NCBI GenBank assembly: GCA_965227745.1
Contig: OZ245769.1
Location: forward strand, 4,774,001 to 4,838,000
Length of the DNA: 64,000 nt
Direction: 5' to 3'
Source: GAS368 sp965227745
GTDB taxonomy: Bacteria; Verrucomicrobiota; Verrucomicrobiia; Opitutales; Opitutaceae
Shown here: piece after piece, positions 9,146-17,778 of the stretch
Numbering within the stretch: position 1 is the stretch's first letter
How the letters are laid out: each line of letters opens with the position of its first letter
Program-made: the position numbers and the translations under genes
The notes under the pieces: model-generated
Told to the model about the DNA's origin: nothing
What the model saw: only the letters and a program-made list of their open reading frames with translations
The model's database searches: none

Positions 9146-9556
9146 ATGAGCACCACCGCCACCGCCCCCGCCACCATTTTCCTCGGTACCGGCCGCCGCA
9201 AGACCTCGACCGCGCGCATCCGCATCACCGAAGGCACTGGCAAGCTGACCGTTAACGGTCGCACCTTCGACAGCTATTTCTCCCACGAGAACTTCTCCAA
9301 GCAGGCCTACGCGCCGCTCCTCACCGTCGACCTTCGCGAGAAGATCGATGTGACGGCGAATGTGTCCGGTGGTGGTGTCGCCGGCCAGGCCGGTGCCGTC
9401 GCTCACGGTATCGCCCGCGCCCTGCAGAAGATGAACGCCGAGCTCCGCCCGGCGCTCAAGAAGGCCGGCCACATCAAGCGCGACCCCCGCGCCAAGGAGC
9501 GTAAGAAGCCCGGTCAGCCCGGCGCACGCGCTCGCTTCCAGTTCTCGAAACGCTAA
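9146..9556 (+). CDS. rpsI: 30S ribosomal protein S9
   Basis: A 136-residue small-subunit protein. The body has GTGRRKTSTARIRI, GQAGAVAHGIARAL and the basic C-terminus RDPRAKERKKPGQPGARARF ending FSKR, whose terminal Arg reaches the P-site tRNA in known ribosomes. It is co-transcribed with rplM and followed by a strong terminator. A short Ala/Thr-rich N-terminus (MSTTATAPAT) precedes the conserved core, as in some other phyla. Confidence 0.97.
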   Translation: MSTTATAPATIFLGTGRRKTSTARIRITEGTGKLTVNGRTFDSYFSHENFSKQAYAPLLTVDLREKIDVTANVSGGGVAGQAGAVAHGIARALQKMNAELRPALKKAGHIKRDPRAKERKKPGQPGARARFQFSKR

Positions 9557-9618
9557 TTGCGTTTCGGCAATCGGCCGAGTACTGTCACTTCGTCACGCTA
9601 CAGAACCCTGTTTTATCC

Positions 9619-9654
9619 GAACCGCCCGCACTTTGCGGGCGGTTCTTTTTTTTT
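9619..9654 (+). terminator. Rho-independent terminator of rplM-rpsI
   Basis: A 12-bp perfect stem GAACCGCCCGCA/TGCGGGCGGTTC with a CTT loop is followed by about nine T. Confidence 0.95.
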
Positions 9655-9935
9655 GGGTGCCTGGAGTATACGGCGTAGCGGCGAGCACCAGCGAGCCGAT
9701 CCGAGACGCGATCTTTGAGGAGAGGTGATCTCTGGGATGCCCACAAAAAGCACAAAAATGGATCCGGCGGGCTTGTGTCTCCGCTGCGCCCGTCGGTGCC
9801 TTTGGATTCCATTGGCCGATCAATTCTTTGTGTTTCTCGTGGCCATCACCTCGGTTGTTTTCTCGCGTAGGCGGTCTATCGCCTATGCGTAGCATTACCT
9901 GCTGTTTGATCGCCAATTCGCAGTGGCGAAATGGA
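9655..9935. other. Gap without a convincing gene
   Basis: About 280 bp after the rpsI terminator. The only structure seen is a degraded REP arm at 9675-9698, about 19 of 24 positions like family i at 3478. Short open frames on both strands here have no recognisable protein character. Confidence 0.5.
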
Positions 9936-10229
9936 ATGTTACATGCTTACTACAGTATCGTGAGTTTCACACTTCGCCGCGTTTTCCCCCTCGCCGTAGC
10001 GTTTTTGTCGACCGCCTTGCTCGTGCAGGCCCATCCAGGCCACGACGACGGCCATGAACTCACGTGGGATTTCCAGCACCTCGGGCAAAGCCCGTGGGCC
10101 ACGCTCGCCTGGGCCGTGGGCTTCGGTCTCGGCCTCTGGGGCCTGAGTCAGCTCATGCGTGTTGTCGCAGAGCGGATCGTGCGTTCGCAGCTGCGGACGG
10201 TGCGCGTGTCGCGTAATCGTCGCGACTGA
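9936..10229 (+). CDS. Small membrane protein with His-rich exported N-terminus
   Basis: A predicted 97-residue protein not assigned to a family. A signal peptide (FPLAVAFLSTALLVQA) is followed by HPGHDDGHE, a short metal-binding-like cluster, and then one membrane helix (ATLAWAVGFGLGLWGLSQL) with a basic cytoplasmic tail. ATG at 9936 or GTG at 9960 are both possible starts; longer starts add an unlikely N-terminus. The mature HPGH start recalls the N-terminus of HupE/UreJ nickel permeases, but the protein is far too short to be one. It converges on ureD, so a nickel-related role is only a guess. Confidence 0.55.
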   Translation: MLHAYYSIVSFTLRRVFPLAVAFLSTALLVQAHPGHDDGHELTWDFQHLGQSPWATLAWAVGFGLGLWGLSQLMRVVAERIVRSQLRTVRVSRNRRD

Positions 10230-10242
10230 GTGCGTGCTTGGG

Positions 10243-10321
10243 GTAGGGCGCGTTATCCCTAACGCGCCGCTCACGACATGCGTATCCGCTGAAAGGGCGG
10301 ACTAAGGATAACCCGACCTAC
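10243..10321. repeat. REPIN-like inverted pair, family c (GTAGGGCGCGTTATCC), copy 1
   Basis: This 79-bp element has a left arm that is a perfect hairpin GGCGCGTTA-TCCC-TAACGCGCC after GTAG. The right arm is a mutated form of the second arm type (GGCGGCTTA...). Other copies are at 31214, 41952 and 54427. It lies between convergent genes. Confidence 0.85.
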
Positions 10322-10348
10322 TCAGAAACGGAGCGGTCGCGTCTCGCT

Positions 10349-11181
10349 TTAGAGTTTCCGCGGATCACACGCGAGATGCGGAAAGGCCGTGGCTAGAATC
10401 GCCCGCACGTCGCGCAGCGTTTTCCGCAACCGCACGCCGTCACGCGCGACAAATTTGATGCTCCACCCGCCGCGCCGCAACGCGCTCACGCCGAGCCAGA
10501 GGCCATCGCCGTGCAGTGCGCGCAGCGCGTCGATCCACTTTGCGTCGTTGCTGCTAGCGCAATCGGGCTCCGCAATGAGCACGGCGTTGCCGAAGCACGC
10601 GCCCGGACCCGAGCCCGCTAGCGCGGCCAGCGCGCGCAGCTCCTCGCCGGTTTGCTGAAAGCGTTCGCGCAGCACGAGTTCGCCCGCGAGGCGCACCTCG
10701 ATCTCGAGCGTGAGCCTCTTCCACTCCCACGCCTCGCCGTGCGCCACGCGACCGGGCATGAGTTGATCGATAAAAAATAATCCGCCACCCGCCGCGACTT
10801 CGACGTGTGTGCGCTGGTGGTAAGTGCAGCCGCGATGGGGCACGAGTGGCTCGGGCCACACTTCGAGCCAGCCGTCTTTCGCCACGCGAAAGCGCTGCGT
10901 GCACGCGGCCGAGCCTTCTTTCATTTTAAAAACCCGGCTCGCACTCGGCGTCGTGACGAGCAGGGCCGCGCCTTCATCAACCGCGATATCCGACTCCAAT
11001 TGATCGCCGGAGAGAATGCCGGCGGTGGGATTTACCACCTGCACGACGAGCGTCTGCGTGTCCGCCTCCCAGTACGGTTTGCTGAGATGATACGGCGCGC
11101 GAAACGACTGCTCCGCCAGCACCGTGCGCCCGTGCGCGCGGCGCGCGGCGCGCACGGCGAGATGTCCGGAAAATTCCGCCA

Positions 11182-11182
<1 letters not shown>
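10349..11182 (-). CDS. ureD: Urease accessory protein UreD
   Basis: A 277-residue UreD/UreH protein. It binds apo-urease and, with UreF and UreG, forms the complex that delivers nickel to the active site. Visible family segments include HLSKPYWEADTQTLVVQVVN-PTAGILSGDQLESDI, LLVTTPSASRVFKM and EVWPEPLVPHRGCTYHQRTHVEV. The ATG at 11182 is chosen because it overlaps the ureG stop as TGATG, a translational coupling; the longer frame start adds a poorly conserved stretch. It is the last gene of the urea operon. Confidence 0.93.
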
Positions 11183-11811
<629 letters not shown>

Positions 11812-11857
11812 GGGAAATTTTCGATTTGGGATTTTCGATTTACGAATGGAATCCGGA
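11812..11857 (-). repeat. A/T-rich intra-operon repeat, family h, before ureG
   Basis: On the coding strand the ureF-ureG gap contains CGTAAATCGAAAATCCC and AAATCGAAAATTTCCC directly before the ureG ATG. The same words occur before ureB (15768-15871) and argD (28099-28184). Confidence 0.75.
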
Positions 11858-12565
11858 TTAGGAAATGAACATGCGGCTGTCGGCCGTTTCGTGGCGCGCG
11901 GCGGCGATGTCGAGCCAGGGGTTAAACCAGCCGATCTCTTCCATCGGCGTGATTTCGGCGGCGGCGATGAGCGCGGGCGAAGCGGCGAGCGCTTCGGTGA
12001 GGAGCGATTGCGCGGCGTTTTGGCCGAGGCGGAGAATTTTCATCGCGGCGGCGAGCAGCGACGAGAGGGTCGCGTAGGTGATACCGGCGAGCACGGCCGC
12101 GAGCGGCGCACCGAGCACGCGGCCCTCGAGCGCGGCGGAGACGGCGGCCGAGGCGGGCCAATTTTCCGCGGCACTTCGACGCAAAAATTCCTGCGCAAGC
12201 GCGGAACCGCGAAGATTGGCCGCGAGTTCGGCGCGCTGGCGACCGATGTTCTCCGACGCCATGCGCGCCTCGCGCGCGGTTTTCAACGCCGAGGAGAGCA
12301 CGCACAATTCGCCGATGCGTTTCCAATCCGCTTCACCAAAGGCCCGCCATGCGTGCGCGGCGAGCGGCAGCTCCGCGTGGCGCAGCGAGGGCAGGGTGGA
12401 GCGAAAGATAAATTCCTTTAGCGTCGCGCGATCGTGCACGACGCCATCGAGCACCAGCGACTCCAAGCCAAACGAATGCGCGTAGCTCCCCGTCGGGTAA
12501 AACGAGTCGCCCGCCTGCAGGAGGCCGACGATCCACGCGGGATCAATGTTTGTGGCTGGGTCCAA
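11858..12565 (-). CDS. ureF: Urease accessory protein UreF
   Basis: A 235-residue helical protein that bridges UreD and UreG and acts in nickel delivery. Family segments are LLQAGDSFYPTGSYAHSFGLE near the N-terminus and the C-terminal TPMEEIGWFNPWLDIAAARHE. The usual start is unclear: a TTG at 12565 overlaps ureE by 23 nt, and an ATT at 12547 overlaps the ureE stop as ATTGA. I keep the TTG because the DPAWIVGLLQ segment starts just after it. It is translationally coupled to ureE. Confidence 0.93.
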   Translation of the reverse strand: MDPATNIDPAWIVGLLQAGDSFYPTGSYAHSFGLESLVLDGVVHDRATLKEFIFRSTLPSLRHAELPLAAHAWRAFGEADWKRIGELCVLSSALKTAREARMASENIGRQRAELAANLRGSALAQEFLRRSAAENWPASAAVSAALEGRVLGAPLAAVLAGITYATLSSLLAAAMKILRLGQNAAQSLLTEALAASPALIAAAEITPMEEIGWFNPWLDIAAARHETADSRMFIS

Positions 12566-13007
12566 GTTCTTGCGTGGGTTGCGCGCCGCGAGCGAAACGC
12601 CCGGGGCGGAAAACAGCGGTCGTGGGTTTGAACGGCACCTTCAACCGGTCGAGTAACTGCCGCACGGCGGGCTCATCCGGTGCAAGCAGGCGCGTGGCCT
12701 CCGCCGAGAGCTCGAGGTGCAAATTCCCAATCGCCCAGCCAATGCCTGCCGCCGCCGACGGCGCGACGTCGAGCGAAACCTCCACGACGGCTTCAGCGTT
12801 TTGATAGACAACGTAGCGCGCGGTAGCCGACTGAAAAAACGTCTCTCCCGGCCTGAGTGGAGCGGAGAGCTCGAAACCAAACTCCGTGCCATCCTCTGCC
12901 ACGCCTCGCCAGAGACGCTTTGCGAGCGTTAGACGCTCCACGCGGAGGGCGACTTCGGGGAGCGTCGTCGCAGGGGCGGAAATGGGACTTTGAACCAGTT
13001 GAAGCAT
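12543..13007 (-). CDS. ureE: Urease nickel metallochaperone UreE
   Basis: A 154-residue UreE that brings nickel to the UreDFG complex. An N-terminal peptide-binding domain (about 20-80) is followed by the metal-binding domain with IGNLHLEL, where His97 corresponds to the essential interface histidine. The C-terminus carries only SHKH, not the long His-rich tail of some UreE proteins, so nickel storage is likely limited. It starts only 10 nt after the toxin gene stop, showing that the toxin-antitoxin pair sits inside the operon. Confidence 0.92.
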   Translation of the reverse strand: MLQLVQSPISAPATTLPEVALRVERLTLAKRLWRGVAEDGTEFGFELSAPLRPGETFFQSATARYVVYQNAEAVVEVSLDVAPSAAAGIGWAIGNLHLELSAEATRLLAPDEPAVRQLLDRLKVPFKPTTAVFRPGRFARGAQPTQELGPSHKH

Positions 13008-13017
13008 GAAGCGTAGT

Positions 13018-13317
13018 TCAGTCGGCGTGAAGAGAGCGCGGGTCGCGTTTTACATGCCAGAAACGCAGGACTCGCACGATGCGGCGTGCCTCGTCTACGC
13101 GGTAAATGATCAAGTAGGGCGCATGCAGCACTTTTCTTACGCCGGGACGACTGCGCAGCATCGCATCGCGCTGGGGCAATTTAACGGGTGACTCCGCGAG
13201 TTCTACCAGGGCCAAGCCAACCCGCTCGGCCGCACACGGATCTTCCTGTGCGATGTACCGAACAATCTCTGACAAATCTTGTTCCGCCGGCTTGGAGTAA
13301 ACTAGCCGGTAGTCCAT
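13018..13317 (-). CDS. RelE/ParE family toxin
   Basis: A 99-residue protein with the RelE/ParE fold pattern: YSKPAEQDLSEIVRYIAQEDPCAAERV at the N-terminus, then the strand block RSRPGVRKVLHAPYLIIYRVDE and IVRVLRFWHVKRDP at the C-terminus. These features fit ParE-type toxins (gyrase inhibitors) as well as RelE mRNA interferases, so the target is open. The gene overlaps the preceding antitoxin by 16 nt in the usual antitoxin-first order. It lies between ureC and ureE on the same strand, an unusual place. Confidence 0.88.
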   Translation of the reverse strand: MDYRLVYSKPAEQDLSEIVRYIAQEDPCAAERVGLALVELAESPVKLPQRDAMLRSRPGVRKVLHAPYLIIYRVDEARRIVRVLRFWHVKRDPRSLHAD

Positions 13318-13505
13318 GTCTTCAGCTTGCGGCGAATTTCTTCCGAGGCGACTCCGCCCTCGGCCTCAAAGGATCGATCCGCTTCGTCGATGGCCGCGAG
13401 TAGCGCGGGGTCTTCGTCCATGTGATCCAGCCATTCGCGCAGCACCTCGCGGTCCGTGGAGGGCAGCCCGAGGATAGCGGCTTGGATTTCAGCGAGCTTG
13501 GTCAC
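13302..13505 (-). CDS. Addiction-module antitoxin (PF09720-like)
   Basis: A 67-residue acidic, helical protein beginning VTKLAEIQAAILGLPSTDREVLREWLDHM and ending WTTG. Length, acidity and position directly before a RelE/ParE toxin match the small 'putative addiction module component' antitoxins. It starts at GTG, 49 nt after the ureC stop. The antitoxin would neutralise the toxin by binding it; no DNA-binding domain is evident, so autoregulation is uncertain. Confidence 0.8.
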   Translation of the reverse strand: MTKLAEIQAAILGLPSTDREVLREWLDHMDEDPALLAAIDEADRSFEAEGGVASEEIRRKLKTWTTG

Positions 13506-13554
13506 GACAAAAGAGTGCGGCGACGTCGGCGGTTTGGCAAGATGACCGAAAATC

Positions 13555-15321
13555 TCAGAACAAAAAGTAGCGCTGCGCCATCGGGAGTATCTTGGCGGGC
13601 TCGCAGGTGAGGATGCGGCCGTCGGCTTTGACGGTGTAGGTCTCGGGGTCGACTTCGATCTTCGGCATCGCGGCGTTGTGGACCATGTCCTTTTTGCCGA
13701 CCTTGCGGCAGCGCTTCACGGGCTCGAGGCGGCGGGCGAGGCCGAGGTCGGCGAGCTTGCCTTTCTTGAGCGAGGCTTCGCTGACAAAGGTGATGTTGGT
13801 CGACGCGAGCGCCTTGCCGGCGGCGCCGAATTGCGGGCGGTAAAAGGTGGGCTGCGGCGTGGGGATGGAGGCATTCGGGTCGCCCATGTTGGCCCACGCG
13901 ATGAAGCCGCCCTTGAGCACGGTCTCAGGTTTCACGCCGAAGAGCGCGGGCTTGAAGATCACGAGGTCGGCGAGCTTGCCGACTTCGATCGAGCCGACGA
14001 TATGGCTGATGCCGTGGGCGATCGCGGGATTGATCGTGTACTTCGCGATGTACCGGAGGGCGCGGAAATTATCGGCAGCGGGATGGGCCTTGTCGGTGAG
14101 CGGGCCGAACTGGCTCTTCATCTTGTGCGCGGTCTGCCACGTGCGGATGATGACTTCGCCGATGCGGCCCATGGCTTGCGAATCCGACGACATCATCGAG
14201 ATCGCGCCGAGATCATGCAGGCAGTCTTCGGCGGCGATGGTCTCGGGGCGGATGCGCGATTCCGCAAACGCGACGTCCTCGGGAATCTTCGAATCGAGGT
14301 GATGGCAGACCATCAACATATCGAGATGCTCGTCGATGGTGTTGACGGTAAAGGGCCGCGTCGGGTTCGTCGACGACGGGAGGACGTTGGGCTCTCCACA
14401 GACGCGGATGATATCCGGCGCGTGACCGCCGCCGGCGCCCTCGGAGTGGAAGGTGTGAATCGTGCGGCCCTTGAAGGCTTTGATCGTGTCGTCGACGTAG
14501 CCCGACTCGTTGAGCGTGTCGGTATGGATCGCGACTTGGACGTCGAATTCGTCGGCCACGCCGAGGCAGGTGTCGATCGCGCCCGGCGTGGTGCCCCAGT
14601 CTTCGTGGAGCTTGAGGCCGATGGCACCGGCGAGGATTTGCTCGCGCAGCGGCGCGGGCGTGCCGCAGTTGCCCTTGCCGAGAAAACCGAGATTCATCGG
14701 ATACGCTTCGGCAGCCTCGAGCATGCGGTGCATGTTCCACTTGCCGGGTGTGCAAGTCGTCGCGTACGTGCCGTGCGCGGGTCCGGTGCCGCCGCCAAGC
14801 ATCGTGGTGATGCCGGAACTGATCGCCTCGTCGATCTGCTGCGGGCAGATGAAATGGATGTGGGTATCGATGCCGCCGGCCGTGACGATGCAGCCCTCGC
14901 CCGCGATCACTTCCGTCGCGGCGCCGATGACCATCGGGTTTTTCTTTTTCGTCTTCGGGTCGACGTAGACGGAGCCGATGCCCGACTGGATGCCGGGATT
15001 ACCGGCGTGGCCGACGCCGACGATGATACCGTGCTTGATGCCGATGTCGGCTTTGATGATGCCGAGCTTGGCGTCGATGATGAGCGCGTTGGTGATGACG
15101 AGATCGAGTGACTCTTTGTCGAGGGCCGTGGGCGACTGGCCCATGCCATCGCGGATGACTTTGCCGCCGCCGAATTTCACCTCATTGCCGTAGCCGCCGC
15201 CCTCGGCGATGAGGTCGCGCTCGACCTGGACAAAGAGATCGGTGTCGGCGAGGCGCACGCGGTCACCGACGGTGGGGCCAAACATTTCGGCGTATTGGCG
15301 GCGGGTGAGCTTGAGGGGCAT
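13555..15321 (-). CDS. ureC: Urease alpha subunit
   Basis: A 588-residue catalytic subunit that hydrolyses urea to ammonia and carbamate in the cytoplasm. All active-site residues are seen: His154 and His156 (THIH), the carbamylated Lys237 in GLKLHEDWG, His239, His266, His292, the flap pair Cys339-His340 in MVCHHLD, and Asp380. Each is shifted by exactly 20 relative to Klebsiella urease, which indicates an insertion; a lysine-rich VDPKTKKKNPM loop near 120-130 is the likely site. It follows ureB after a 74-nt repeat-filled gap and is followed by a toxin-antitoxin pair. Confidence 0.98.
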   Translation of the reverse strand: MPLKLTRRQYAEMFGPTVGDRVRLADTDLFVQVERDLIAEGGGYGNEVKFGGGKVIRDGMGQSPTALDKESLDLVITNALIIDAKLGIIKADIGIKHGIIVGVGHAGNPGIQSGIGSVYVDPKTKKKNPMVIGAATEVIAGEGCIVTAGGIDTHIHFICPQQIDEAISSGITTMLGGGTGPAHGTYATTCTPGKWNMHRMLEAAEAYPMNLGFLGKGNCGTPAPLREQILAGAIGLKLHEDWGTTPGAIDTCLGVADEFDVQVAIHTDTLNESGYVDDTIKAFKGRTIHTFHSEGAGGGHAPDIIRVCGEPNVLPSSTNPTRPFTVNTIDEHLDMLMVCHHLDSKIPEDVAFAESRIRPETIAAEDCLHDLGAISMMSSDSQAMGRIGEVIIRTWQTAHKMKSQFGPLTDKAHPAADNFRALRYIAKYTINPAIAHGISHIVGSIEVGKLADLVIFKPALFGVKPETVLKGGFIAWANMGDPNASIPTPQPTFYRPQFGAAGKALASTNITFVSEASLKKGKLADLGLARRLEPVKRCRKVGKKDMVHNAAMPKIEVDPETYTVKADGRILTCEPAKILPMAQRYFLF

Positions 15322-15395
15322 CGGGAAATTTATTTTTGAGTCACAGAGAGCACGGAGGATGCACAGAGCGCACGGAGTAAGGCAGAAACGGATGC
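15322..15395 (-). repeat. Intra-operon repeat, family k (CACAGAG/CACGGAG), between ureB and ureC
   Basis: On the plus strand the gap reads CACAGAGAGCACGGAGG and CACAGAGCGCACGGAG in tandem. Related words occur at 32238-32327. On the coding strand the last 20 nt before the ureC ATG are A/T-rich and lack a Shine-Dalgarno sequence. Confidence 0.75.
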
Positions 15396-15767
15396 TTACT
15401 TTTTCTCCTTCGGAATCTGTGGCTTAGTTTTGGGCGCGGAGACTTTCGCCTTCGTGTCGAGTTTGCCGTTCACCTTGGCTTGCAGGCCGTAGACTTCGCG
15501 GAGGCCGGCGAGGGCGACGAGTTCGACTTGCTTGGTGTCGCCCGCTTCGAAGCGGACGGCGGTGCCGGCGGGGATGTTGAGGCGGAAGCCGCGCGAGGCC
15601 GCGCGGTCGAAGCGCAGGGCGTTATTGGTCTCGAAGAAGTGGTAATGCGAGCCGACTTGGATCGGGCGGTCGCCGGTGTTGGCGACGGCGAGCGTGAGTG
15701 TCGCGAGTTGGAGATTGGCCGGAAGCCCTGCGGCGTCTTCGGCCACGATGATTTCGCCAGGGATCAT
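15396..15767 (-). CDS. ureB: Urease beta subunit
   Basis: A 123-residue structural urease subunit. It begins MIPGEIIVAED and has NTGDRPIQVGSHYHFFETN, LRFDRAASRGFRLNIPAGTAVRFE and the VYGLQAKVNGKLD end of the conserved core. An extra lysine/proline-rich C-terminal tail of about 20 residues (KAKVSAPKTKPQIPKEKK) goes beyond the usual length of about 100-105; its role is unknown. A family h repeat fills the 104-nt gap back to ureA. Confidence 0.97.
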   Translation of the reverse strand: MIPGEIIVAEDAAGLPANLQLATLTLAVANTGDRPIQVGSHYHFFETNNALRFDRAASRGFRLNIPAGTAVRFEAGDTKQVELVALAGLREVYGLQAKVNGKLDTKAKVSAPKTKPQIPKEKK

Positions 15768-15871
15768 GGGATTTACGAATTACGAATTGGGATTTACGAT
15801 TTCCGACGGAAGGATTCGTGATTTACGTTTGGGGCTTTGAGGCGGCTCAATCGAAAATCTGAAATCAAAAA
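15768..15871 (-). repeat. A/T-rich intra-operon repeat, family h, between ureA and ureB
   Basis: The gap contains ATCGAAAATCTGAAATC close to the ureA stop and ATTTACGAATTACGAATT and GATTTACGATTTCCG close to the ureB start, partly inverted relative to each other. The same arrangement occurs before argD at 28099-28184. Confidence 0.8.
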
Positions 15872-16174
15872 TCAACGAATCGGATTGTGCACGGTGACGA
15901 GCTTCGTGCCGTCGGGGAAGGTGGCTTCGACTTGCACCTCGTGGATCATTTCGGAGATGCCCTCCATGACGTCGCTGAGTTTCAGGATGGTCGTGCCATA
16001 GCTCATGAGCTCGGCGACTGATTTTCCGTCGCGGGCGCCCTCGATGATCTCGTAGGTGATGATCGCGATGGCCTCGGGATAATTGAGCTTCAAGCCGCGG
16101 GCCTGGCGACGGCGGGCGAGGTCGGCGGCGGTGACGATGAGGAGCTTTTCGCGTTCGCGCGGCGTGAGGTGCAT
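15872..16174 (-). CDS. ureA: Urease gamma subunit
   Basis: A 100-residue subunit of normal length. The N-terminus MHLTPREREKLLIVTAADLARRR and the motifs LNYPEAIAIITYEIIEGARDGKSVAELM and VQVEATFPDGTKLVTVHNPI are characteristic. It is the first urease structural gene and lies downstream of urtE, separated by a 114-nt gap filled by a long perfect inverted repeat. Confidence 0.98.
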   Translation of the reverse strand: MHLTPREREKLLIVTAADLARRRQARGLKLNYPEAIAIITYEIIEGARDGKSVAELMSYGTTILKLSDVMEGISEMIHEVQVEATFPDGTKLVTVHNPIR

Positions 16175-16190
16175 GGGGGCGGAAGCAGGT

Positions 16191-16277
16191 GCGAGTAGTG
16201 AGTAGCGGGTAGCGAGTAGTCGCGATAGGAAAATGGCTGGTTCGAAGAATGCTCGCTACCCGCTACTCACTACTCGC
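16191..16277. repeat. 26-bp perfect inverted repeat of GAGTAG units (family m), between urtE and ureA
   Basis: Arms 16191-16216 and 16252-16277 are exact inverted copies, separated by 35 nt. Each arm is made of near-tandem words GCGAGTAG, TGAGTAG and CGGGTAG. The element sits inside the urea operon between the transporter and urease genes. Confidence 0.85.
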
Positions 16278-16288
16278 TCCTTCATAAA

Positions 16289-17002
16289 TCAGACCTGCAA
16301 ATGCTCCTTCACCACGGCATCCGTGAGCGTGGCGATGGGGCCGGAGATGACGACGACGCCGCGGTCCATCGCGTAGAAACGGTCCGAGCACTCGCGGCAG
16401 AAGTCGACGAACTGCTCGACGAGGAGAATGGCGAGCGTGCCCTCGGACTTGAGTTTCTTTAGGGTGTCGCCGATCTGCTCGATGATGGACGGCTGGATGC
16501 CCTCGGTCGGTTCGTCGAGGATGAGGAGTTTCGGATTGGTGAGGAGCGCGCGGCCGATGGCGAGTTGCTGCTGCTGTCCGCCGGAGAGCACGCCGCCCTT
16601 GCGCGAAAGCATGTCTTTCAAGACCGGGAAGAGCGTGAACACGCGCTCGAGGGCGGCCTTGGCCTCCGCGCCTTTGCGACCGTGGACCACGAGGCCGATG
16701 TGCAGGTTTTCCTCGACGGTGAGGTGCGGGAAAATATCGCGGCCCTGCGGCACGTAGCCGATGCCGGCACGGGCGCGGACATCGATGGAAAGTTTTTCGA
16801 TGGCTTGGCCGGCGAGCGTGATCTTTCCCGCGCGCACCGGCAGCACGCCAGTGATCGAGCGCAGCGTCGTGGTCTTGCCGACGCCATTGCGGCCCATGAG
16901 CGCGACGACTTCGCCTGAGTTAATTTCGAGATCGACGCCGCGGAGGATGCGGGAGCCGCCGATGAAGGTCTCGACGCCGGAAACTTGGAGGAGGGCGCTC
17001 AT
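16289..17002 (-). CDS. urtE: Urea ABC transporter ATP-binding protein UrtE
   Basis: A 237-residue ABC ATPase of the branched-chain amino acid (LivF-like) class. It has the Walker A GRNGVGKTT, signature LSGGQQQQ, Walker B LLILDEPTEG followed by IQPSII, and the H-loop replaced by Gln (LVEQFVDF) as in LivF/UrtE. The start at 17002 overlaps the urtD stop as ATGA; the longer frame upstream is spurious. With UrtD it powers urea import through UrtBC. Confidence 0.95.
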   Translation of the reverse strand: MSALLQVSGVETFIGGSRILRGVDLEINSGEVVALMGRNGVGKTTTLRSITGVLPVRAGKITLAGQAIEKLSIDVRARAGIGYVPQGRDIFPHLTVEENLHIGLVVHGRKGAEAKAALERVFTLFPVLKDMLSRKGGVLSGGQQQQLAIGRALLTNPKLLILDEPTEGIQPSIIEQIGDTLKKLKSEGTLAILLVEQFVDFCRECSDRFYAMDRGVVVISGPIATLTDAVVKEHLQV

Positions 17003-17778
17003 GTGCGGGTGCCGTGTTTGCCGCGGCCGAGGTAGACCTCGCGGACCTTGGGGTCGGATTGGACGTCGTCGAATTTTCCTTCGCAGAGCACGGTGCCTTG
17101 GTGGAGGACGGTGACTTGGCCGTTGCGCGCGATCTGTTTCACAAAGGCCATGTCGTGTTCGATGACGATGAGGCTGTGTTTGCCGGCGAGCGAGAGCAGG
17201 AGGTCGCCGGTGCGATCCGTCTCGTCGTCCGTCATGCCGGCGGCGGGTTCGTCGACAAGGAGGACCTTGGGGTCTTGCGCGAGCAGCATGCCGATCTCGA
17301 GCCACTGCTTTTCACCGTGGGCGAGCAGGCCGGCTTTCCATTCGCGCTTCGCGTCGAGGCGCACGGTTTTCAATATTTCGTCGAGGCGATCGCTGGCCTC
17401 GGAGCTGAGACGGTGAAACAGCGACGCGAAGACGCCGCGCGGTCCTTTTTGCGAGAGGACGAGATTATCCCAGACGGTGTGCTCGGTGTAGACGCTGGGT
17501 GTTTGGAATTTGCGACCGATGCCGAGGCGGTTGATTTCGTATTCGTTGAGCTCGGTGAGGTCGTGGCTCGCGGCCGGATCGGTGCCGAAGTCGAGCTTGC
17601 CCTTGTCGGGCTTGGCGCGGCCGGTGATGAGATCGAAGAAGGTGGATTTGCCTGCGCCGTTCGGCCCGATGACGGTGCGCAGCTCACCCTCGAACAAATA
17701 GAAATTGAGATTCGTGATGGCCTTGAAGCCATCGTACGTCTTGGAGACGTCTTCGACACTGAGGAGCGGGTGAGCCAT
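16999..17778 (-). CDS. urtD: Urea ABC transporter ATP-binding protein UrtD
   Basis: A 259-residue ABC ATPase of the LivG type. It shows Walker A GPNGAGKST, the NRLGIGRKFQTPSVY segment specific to this group, LAHGEKQWLEIGMLLAQDPKVLLVDEPAAGM around the signature and Walker B, and VIEHDMAFV with the switch His. It overlaps urtE by 4 nt. The 52-nt gap back to urtC is a repeat (family j) ending in an A/T-rich leader. Confidence 0.96.
   Translation of the reverse strand: MAHPLLSVEDVSKTYDGFKAITNLNFYLFEGELRTVIGPNGAGKSTFFDLITGRAKPDKGKLDFGTDPAASHDLTELNEYEINRLGIGRKFQTPSVYTEHTVWDNLVLSQKGPRGVFASLFHRLSSEASDRLDEILKTVRLDAKREWKAGLLAHGEKQWLEIGMLLAQDPKVLLVDEPAAGMTDDETDRTGDLLLSLAGKHSLIVIEHDMAFVKQIARNGQVTVLHQGTVLCEGKFDDVQSDPKVREVYLGRGKHGTRT

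Noticed and set aside
9936..10229. HupE/UreJ nickel permease
   Set aside because: Only the HPGH start is shared; the protein has a single mature helix and is far too short.
13678..15111. 477-codon plus-strand frame opposite ureC
   Set aside because: Shadow of an unambiguous urease gene.
17003..17305. N-terminal extension of urtE
   Set aside because: Arg/His-rich nonsense-like sequence overlapping urtD in another frame; the ATGA overlap gives the real start.
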